Assembly: GCA_000431775.1 (NCBI GenBank)
Contig: FR888207.1
Coordinates: 1-9,492, forward strand
Length of the DNA: 9,492 nucleotides
Source: Clostridium sp. CAG:413
GTDB lineage: Bacteria; Bacillota; Clostridia; Oscillospirales; Acutalibacteraceae
Direction of reading: 5' to 3'
A program made the translations under genes and the position numbers. Below the pieces are notes generated by a model that saw only the letters and a program-made list of their open reading frames with translations, did not search any database and was not told the origin of the DNA. Of the stretch, positions 5,594-9,492 are shown piece by piece. How positions within the stretch are numbered: the stretch's first letter is position 1; each line of letters begins with the position of its first letter.

Positions 5594-7771
5594 ATGGACA
5601 TTATAAACAGCTTGACAAAAATGTTCGGTCTCCAGCACTGGCAGGTCGAAAACACAGTGAAACTTATCGACGAGGGCAACACAATACCGTTTATCGCCCG
5701 ATATAGAAAAGAAGCGCACGGCACGCTCGACGATCAGGTGCTGCGCGAGCTCTCCGAGAAGCTCGAATATCTGCGCAACCTCGACAAGCGCAGGGAAGAG
5801 ATCAGTGCATCAATAACCGCGCAGGAGAAGATGACTCCGGAAATCGAAGCCGCTCTCGAAAAGGCTTCGACTCTCGCGGAAATTGAGGATATTTACCGCC
5901 CGTTCAGACCCAAGCGCAGAACACGCGCTTCGATAGCCAAAGAAAAAGGGCTTGAGCCCCTCGCCGATGCGATTTTTGCTCAGACTTTCAACTCCGCTTC
6001 GCCGACAGAGCTTGCGGCGAACTATATAGACGCCGAAAAGGGCGTTGAAACAGCCGAAGACGCGATAAACGGAGCGATGGATATTATCGCGGAAAACATA
6101 TCGGACGACGCGGATATCCGTCGCCGTCTTCGCTCGCTGTTCACCGTTGCCGGTGTGCTTCGGTCGCGCGCCGCGGACAGCGAAAAAGAGAGCGTCTATA
6201 CGATGTATTATGAATATGACGAGCCGGTCAATAAAATTGCGGGGCATCGTGTGCTTGCCGTCAACAGAGGCGAGAACGAAGGCTTCCTCAAAGTCGGTAT
6301 AGATGTTGACCGCATAAAGGCTCTGAATATAATCAACGCAAATGTCCTAAACGACAACAGCTCCGCCTGCACCGATACTGTGCGTGACGCTGCCGCCGAC
6401 GCATACGACAGACTTATATTCCCGTCGGTCGAGCGCGAAATACGAAATATGATAACCGACAGCGCGGTTGAATCCGCACTCAAGGTGTTCTATGTGAACC
6501 TGCGAGAACTTCTGCTCCAGCCGCCCGTCAAAGGCAAGCGTGCCCTCGGACTCGACCCCGGTTACAGAACGGGATGCAAAGTCGCCGTTGTTGACGAAAC
6601 CGGAAAAGTGCTTGATACCGGCGTTATATATGTTACTCATTCCGAGGAGCAGAAGCTCAAGGCAAAGCATACGGTAAAACGCCTCATAGAAAAATACGGC
6701 GTTGAAGTAATAGCCATAGGCAACGGCACGGCTTCAAAGGAGACGGAGATATTTGCCGCCGATCTTATAAAAGAACTCGACCGCAAGGTATCATATATGA
6801 TGGTCAGCGAAGCGGGCGCTTCGGTTTATTCCGCTTCAAAGCTTGCGGCGGAAGAGTTCCCGCAGTTTGATGTTTCGCTCAGAAGCGCGGTTTCGATAGC
6901 CCGCAGACTTCAGGACCCGCTCGCCGAGCTTGTCAAAATCGACCCGAAAGCACTCGGTGTCGGTCAGTATCAGCACGATATGCCTAAAAAAGAGCTCGGC
7001 GAAACGCTTGACGGTGCGGTCGAATACTGCGTCAACTCCGTCGGCGCGGATGTCAACACCGCCTCTCCGTCGCTGCTCTCGCATATAGCCGGAATCAACT
7101 CCGGCGTTGCCAAAAATATAGTCACTTACAGAGAAGAAAACGGCGCGTTTACTTCCCGCGCTCAGCTAAAGAAAGTGCCGAAGCTCGGCGCAAAAGCCTA
7201 TGAGCAGTGTGCCGGATTCATCAGAGTCCCGGAGAGCAAGAATGTTCTCGACAACACCGGCGTTCACCCCGAGAGCTACGATGCCGCAAAAGCACTGCTT
7301 GAGCTCTGCGGACTTACAGTAAAAGATGCCGCAAAGGGGAATACCGGTGCTCTTAAAGCAACCGTCGAACTGCTCGGCGGCGAGAAAAAAGTTGCGGAAA
7401 AATTAGAGATAGGTCTGCCAACTCTTCAGGATATAATCAAAGAGCTCCAGAAGCCCGGACGCGATCCGCGTGACGAGCTTCCGCCTCCGCTTCTGCGCAC
7501 CGATGTCATGGATATCAACGACCTCAAGCCCGGCATGGAGCTGAAGGGAACGGTTCGCAATGTTATTGATTTCGGCGCATTCGTCGATATCGGAGTGCAT
7601 CAGGACGGACTCGTTCACATTTCGCAGATAACCGATAAATATATCAAGCACCCGTCTGAGGTGCTGAAAGTCGGCGATATCGTCACGGTGTGGGTGCTGG
7701 CGGTCGATGTCAAAAAGAACCGCATATCGCTGACCATGAAAAAAGATAACGTTCAGAAACCTAAGGAGTAA
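5594..7771 (+). CDS. tex: Tex family RNA-binding transcription accessory protein
   Basis: At 725 residues this is full length for Tex. The N-terminal helical region includes IPFIARYRKE (31-40) and EDIYRPFRPKRRT (98-110), both characteristic. A YqgF/RNase H-like domain begins near 316 (LGLDPGYRTGCKVAVVD, 318-334) and includes IAIGNGTASKETE (373-385). A helix-hairpin-helix region follows (about 488-545, INSGVAKNIVTYRE and KKVPKLGAKAYEQCAGFIR), and a C-terminal S1 RNA-binding domain lies at about 646-715. Tex binds nucleic acid and associates with transcription in bacteria, related to eukaryotic Spt6; its precise biochemical role is not settled. The gene starts 9 bp after the loader gene. AGGAG at 5577-5581 lies 12 nt before this ATG, longer than usual, but the upstream frame is closed by TAA at 5582-5584, so no earlier start exists. 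No truncation or frameshift is visible. Confidence 0.95.
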   Translation: MDIINSLTKMFGLQHWQVENTVKLIDEGNTIPFIARYRKEAHGTLDDQVLRELSEKLEYLRNLDKRREEISASITAQEKMTPEIEAALEKASTLAEIEDIYRPFRPKRRTRASIAKEKGLEPLADAIFAQTFNSASPTELAANYIDAEKGVETAEDAINGAMDIIAENISDDADIRRRLRSLFTVAGVLRSRAADSEKESVYTMYYEYDEPVNKIAGHRVLAVNRGENEGFLKVGIDVDRIKALNIINANVLNDNSSACTDTVRDAAADAYDRLIFPSVEREIRNMITDSAVESALKVFYVNLRELLLQPPVKGKRALGLDPGYRTGCKVAVVDETGKVLDTGVIYVTHSEEQKLKAKHTVKRLIEKYGVEVIAIGNGTASKETEIFAADLIKELDRKVSYMMVSEAGASVYSASKLAAEEFPQFDVSLRSAVSIARRLQDPLAELVKIDPKALGVGQYQHDMPKKELGETLDGAVEYCVNSVGADVNTASPSLLSHIAGINSGVAKNIVTYREENGAFTSRAQLKKVPKLGAKAYEQCAGFIRVPESKNVLDNTGVHPESYDAAKALLELCGLTVKDAAKGNTGALKATVELLGGEKKVAEKLEIGLPTLQDIIKELQKPGRDPRDELPPPLLRTDVMDINDLKPGMELKGTVRNVIDFGAFVDIGVHQDGLVHISQITDKYIKHPSEVLKVGDIVTVWVLAVDVKKNRISLTMKKDNVQKPKE

Positions 7772-7780
7772 ATAGTTTTG
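7763..7780 (+). promoter_or_regulatory. Ribosome binding site and TTG start of the MATE gene
   Basis: AAGGAG (7763-7768) overlaps the final tex codons and the TAA at 7769-7771. A 9-nt spacer leads to TTG. The next in-frame ATG is residue 40, inside the first membrane segment, so TTG is the only sensible start. This arrangement suggests translation of the pump is coupled to that of tex. Confidence 0.75.
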
Positions 7781-9136
7781 TCAGAAAAATTCAGAAAAGA
7801 TCTCACGCAGGGGAGCGTCACAAAACAGTTGCTCAAATTTTCCGTGCCTTTCCTGCTTTCAAACCTATTGCAGGCACTCTATTCGGTCGCCGATATGGTG
7901 ATTGTCGGTCAGTTCTGCGGAAAATCGGGAATAACCGGAGTTTCGATAGGCGGACAGATAAATATTCTCGTTACCGGTGCTGCTCTCGGTCTCGCCATCG
8001 GCGGAACGGTGCTCATAGCTCAATACGGAGGAGCTAAAAAATACGACGATCAGAAGAGCACGATAGGCACAATGACCACGCTCTATATTATTCTCAGTGC
8101 AGTGCTCACCGTTGTTATGGTTCTGCTCACAAAACCGATACTGCGCCTGCTCAAAACGCCGGACAACGCATTTGAAGAAGCAGTCAGATATCTGACTATC
8201 TGCATGCTCGGCACGGTGTTCATGTTCCTCTATAACGCCATAAGCGCGATACTGCGCGGCATGGGCGACTCAAAACGTCCGCTCTACTTTGTGGCAATAG
8301 CCGCCGCGGTAAATGTTGTCGGAGATATAGTTCTTGTCGGTCCGTTGAAAATGGGCGCCGCCGGAGCGGCGGTTGCCACTATCAGCTCGCAGGGGATAAG
8401 CGTTATTCTCTCGCTCATCTATCTCTTCAGCAGCGGATTCTTCTCCGGCTACAAAATAAAAGATTTCAGAATAGACAGGCAGAAAGCTTTGAGCATAATA
8501 AAGATAGGTTTGCCGTCGTCTGTCCAGCAGGTTATAGTCTCGTTTTCGTTTCTGACGCTGACGGCGCTCGTCAATTCTCTGCCGAATGCGGCTGCTGCGT
8601 CTGCCTGTCAGGGAATCGTCGGTAAGATAAATTCGTTTGCCATTCTGCCCGGACTCGCGATGAGCAGCGCCATATCTTCAATGGCGGGTCAGAATATCGG
8701 TGCAGGCGAATTCAAGCGCGCCAAGAAGACAATGACGACAGGACTCGCGATAGCGATGGGCATTTCGGTGCTCGTGTTCGTTATAGTCGAGATATTCCCG
8801 CGAGAGCTGCTGTCGCTGTTTACAAGCGAAACGGATGTTATCGAAACTGGCATAACATTCCTGAGACTCGCCGCAGTCGACTATTTAATAGTCACTCCCG
8901 TGTTCTGCATGAACGGTCTCGCGATCGGCGCGGGATATACAAATATCGCTCTGCTCAACGCGGTTTTCAGTTCGATAGTTATAAGAGTCCCGCTCGCTTA
9001 TCTGCTTGTGCGCGTGCTTGATCTCGGCTTCAACGGTATCGGAATCGCCATGGGCTTTGCTTCTGTCGCGTCGATAGTTGTAGGATTTATATTCATACAA
9101 AGCGGCAAGTGGAAGAAAGCGAAGATAAAACTTTAA
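7778..9136 (+). CDS. MATE family multidrug/organic-cation exporter
   Basis: A 452-residue integral membrane protein of normal MATE length with about 12 hydrophobic segments. It opens with the family signature QGSVTKQLLKFSVP and NLLQALYSVADMVIVGQ (11-45). SAILRGMGDSKRP (156-168) ends the first MatE half, and GQNIGAG (304-310) lies in the second half, which starts near 238. MATE proteins export drugs or metabolites using Na+ or H+ gradients; neither substrate nor coupling ion can be read from the sequence. The start is TTG (7778-7780), chosen because AAGGAG at 7763-7768 is 9 nt upstream and MSEKFRKDLTQG is a typical family beginning; the ribosome binding site lies inside the last codons of tex. 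The 6-bp gap implies cotranscription with tex. The closest clostridial type by appearance is the NorM/DinF-like group, not a named orthologue. Confidence 0.93.
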   Translation: MSEKFRKDLTQGSVTKQLLKFSVPFLLSNLLQALYSVADMVIVGQFCGKSGITGVSIGGQINILVTGAALGLAIGGTVLIAQYGGAKKYDDQKSTIGTMTTLYIILSAVLTVVMVLLTKPILRLLKTPDNAFEEAVRYLTICMLGTVFMFLYNAISAILRGMGDSKRPLYFVAIAAAVNVVGDIVLVGPLKMGAAGAAVATISSQGISVILSLIYLFSSGFFSGYKIKDFRIDRQKALSIIKIGLPSSVQQVIVSFSFLTLTALVNSLPNAAAASACQGIVGKINSFAILPGLAMSSAISSMAGQNIGAGEFKRAKKTMTTGLAIAMGISVLVFVIVEIFPRELLSLFTSETDVIETGITFLRLAAVDYLIVTPVFCMNGLAIGAGYTNIALLNAVFSSIVIRVPLAYLLVRVLDLGFNGIGIAMGFASVASIVVGFIFIQSGKWKKAKIKL

Positions 9137-9147
9137 ACAGGATTTTG

Positions 9148-9171
9148 TAAGGCGAAGAAAGGCACGCCTTA
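9148..9171. repeat. Inverted repeat (possible hairpin) after the MATE gene
   Basis: TAAGGCG (9148-9154) and CGCCTTA (9165-9171) are perfect 7-bp arms around a 10-nt purine-rich loop. TTG (9145-9147) and CAA (9174-9176) can extend the stem past a 2-nt bulge. No run of T follows, so it is not a standard intrinsic terminator. It could be an RNA-stabilising hairpin, a weak terminator, or part of the rfbB control region. Confidence 0.45.
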
Positions 9172-9180
9172 TGCAATACA

Positions 9181-9198
9181 TATCCGTTTTATCGGATA
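9181..9198. promoter_or_regulatory. Perfect 6-bp inverted repeat upstream of rfbB
   Basis: TATCCG-TTTTAT-CGGATA lies 26 to 43 bp before the rfbB ATG. GATAAT at 9195-9200 overlaps its right arm and is a possible -10, but nothing resembling TTGACA lies 16-18 bp upstream of it. It may be an operator or a small leader hairpin close to the ribosome binding site. Confidence 0.3.
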
Positions 9199-9210
9199 AT
9201 CATTTGATAT

Positions 9211-9215
9211 GGAGG
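9211..9215 (+). promoter_or_regulatory. Ribosome binding site of rfbB
   Basis: GGAGG with an 8-nt spacer to the ATG at 9224 fixes the start of the partial gene, which also gives the family's usual MKILVTGGAGFIG beginning. Confidence 0.8.
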
Positions 9216-9223
9216 ACAAAAAC

Positions 9224-9492
9224 ATGAAGATTCTCGTTACGGGAGGCGCCGGTTTTATCGGCAGCAACTTTATCTATCATATGCTCCGCGAGCATCCGGA
9301 TTATGATATCGTCTGCCTCGACCTTCTGACTTATGCCGGCAATCTCAAGACCCTCGACAAGGCAATGAAAAACGAGCATTTCAAGTTCGTAAAGGGCGAT
9401 ATCGCAGACCGCGAGTTCGTTGACAAGCTGTTCGAGGATGAGAAGTTCGATATAGTCGTCAACTTCGCGGCAGAGAGCCATGTTGACCGCTC
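9224..9492 (+). CDS. rfbB: dTDP-glucose 4,6-dehydratase, N-terminal part (cut by window edge)
   Basis: The first 89 complete codons are present and the reading frame stays open at the window edge. The protein is an extended short-chain dehydrogenase: TGGAGFIGSNF (6-16) is the NAD-binding glycine motif, LDLLTYAGN (32-40) is the nucleotide-sugar dehydratase signature after the acidic Asp33, GDI (58-60) contacts the cofactor in this family, and NFAAESHVDR (80-89) is the hallmark of RmlB/RfbB. The enzyme converts dTDP-glucose to dTDP-4-keto-6-deoxyglucose in the cytoplasm, an early step towards dTDP-rhamnose and other deoxysugars of surface polysaccharides. The 87-bp gap and two inverted repeats before it suggest a transcription unit separate from the MATE gene. 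The next genes, outside the window, would probably be other rml/rfb genes. Another UDP/dTDP-sugar dehydratase is unlikely given the TYAGN and AAESHVD motifs. Confidence 0.93.
   Translation, partial: MKILVTGGAGFIGSNFIYHMLREHPDYDIVCLDLLTYAGNLKTLDKAMKNEHFKFVKGDIADREFVDKLFEDEKFDIVVNFAAESHVDR

Noticed and set aside
9148..9171. Intrinsic terminator after the MATE gene
   Set aside because: The stem is good but no T-tract follows; the next bases are TGCAATACAT. Kept only as an inverted repeat.
1..9492. CRISPR array, tRNA, rRNA, insertion sequence or defence system
   Set aside because: No spaced direct repeats, cloverleaf sequence, transposase or effector domains are visible; gene content is housekeeping apart from the ceramidase-like pair.

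Overview
The window looks like chromosomal DNA from an anaerobic, gut-type member of the Firmicutes, probably class Clostridia. This is inferred from the DnaD-domain plus DnaC/DnaI-type helicase loader pair, strong AGGAG ribosome binding sites before nearly every gene, a TTG start, and Tex and MATE proteins of clostridial type. Coding DNA is roughly balanced in base composition, and the one real intergenic region is very AT-rich. No species-level assignment is possible from sequence alone.

Layout. Left part (30-3287, minus strand): two adjacent genes, 18 bp apart, encode diverged relatives of the neutral/alkaline ceramidase fold. The promoter-proximal gene has no signal peptide and the distal one has a clear Sec signal peptide. 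Both keep the family's histidine, glutamate and tyrosine landmarks but lack the GDVSPN-type segment that carries the nucleophilic serine of true ceramidases. Middle (3288-3557): a 270-bp divergent control region with a candidate promoter in each direction, each next to its own inverted repeat. Right part (3558-9136, plus strand): a tightly packed run of four genes with gaps of 14, 9 and 6 bp. They encode a DnaD-domain primosome protein, a zinc-motif AAA+ helicase loader, the RNA-binding transcription accessory protein Tex, and a MATE-family exporter. After an 87-bp gap holding two inverted repeats, the first 89 codons of dTDP-glucose 4,6-dehydratase (rfbB) run off the right edge.

How the parts relate. 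The DnaD/loader pair would bring the replicative helicase to DNA during restart or initiation, and Tex is a nucleic-acid-binding factor acting on transcription. The MATE pump appears to be carried on the same transcript without an obvious functional link. rfbB probably starts a separate nucleotide-sugar (dTDP-rhamnose type) cluster. The ceramidase-like pair is the least understood content and the best candidate for new biology. I see no mobile element, CRISPR array, tRNA, rRNA or recognisable defence system.
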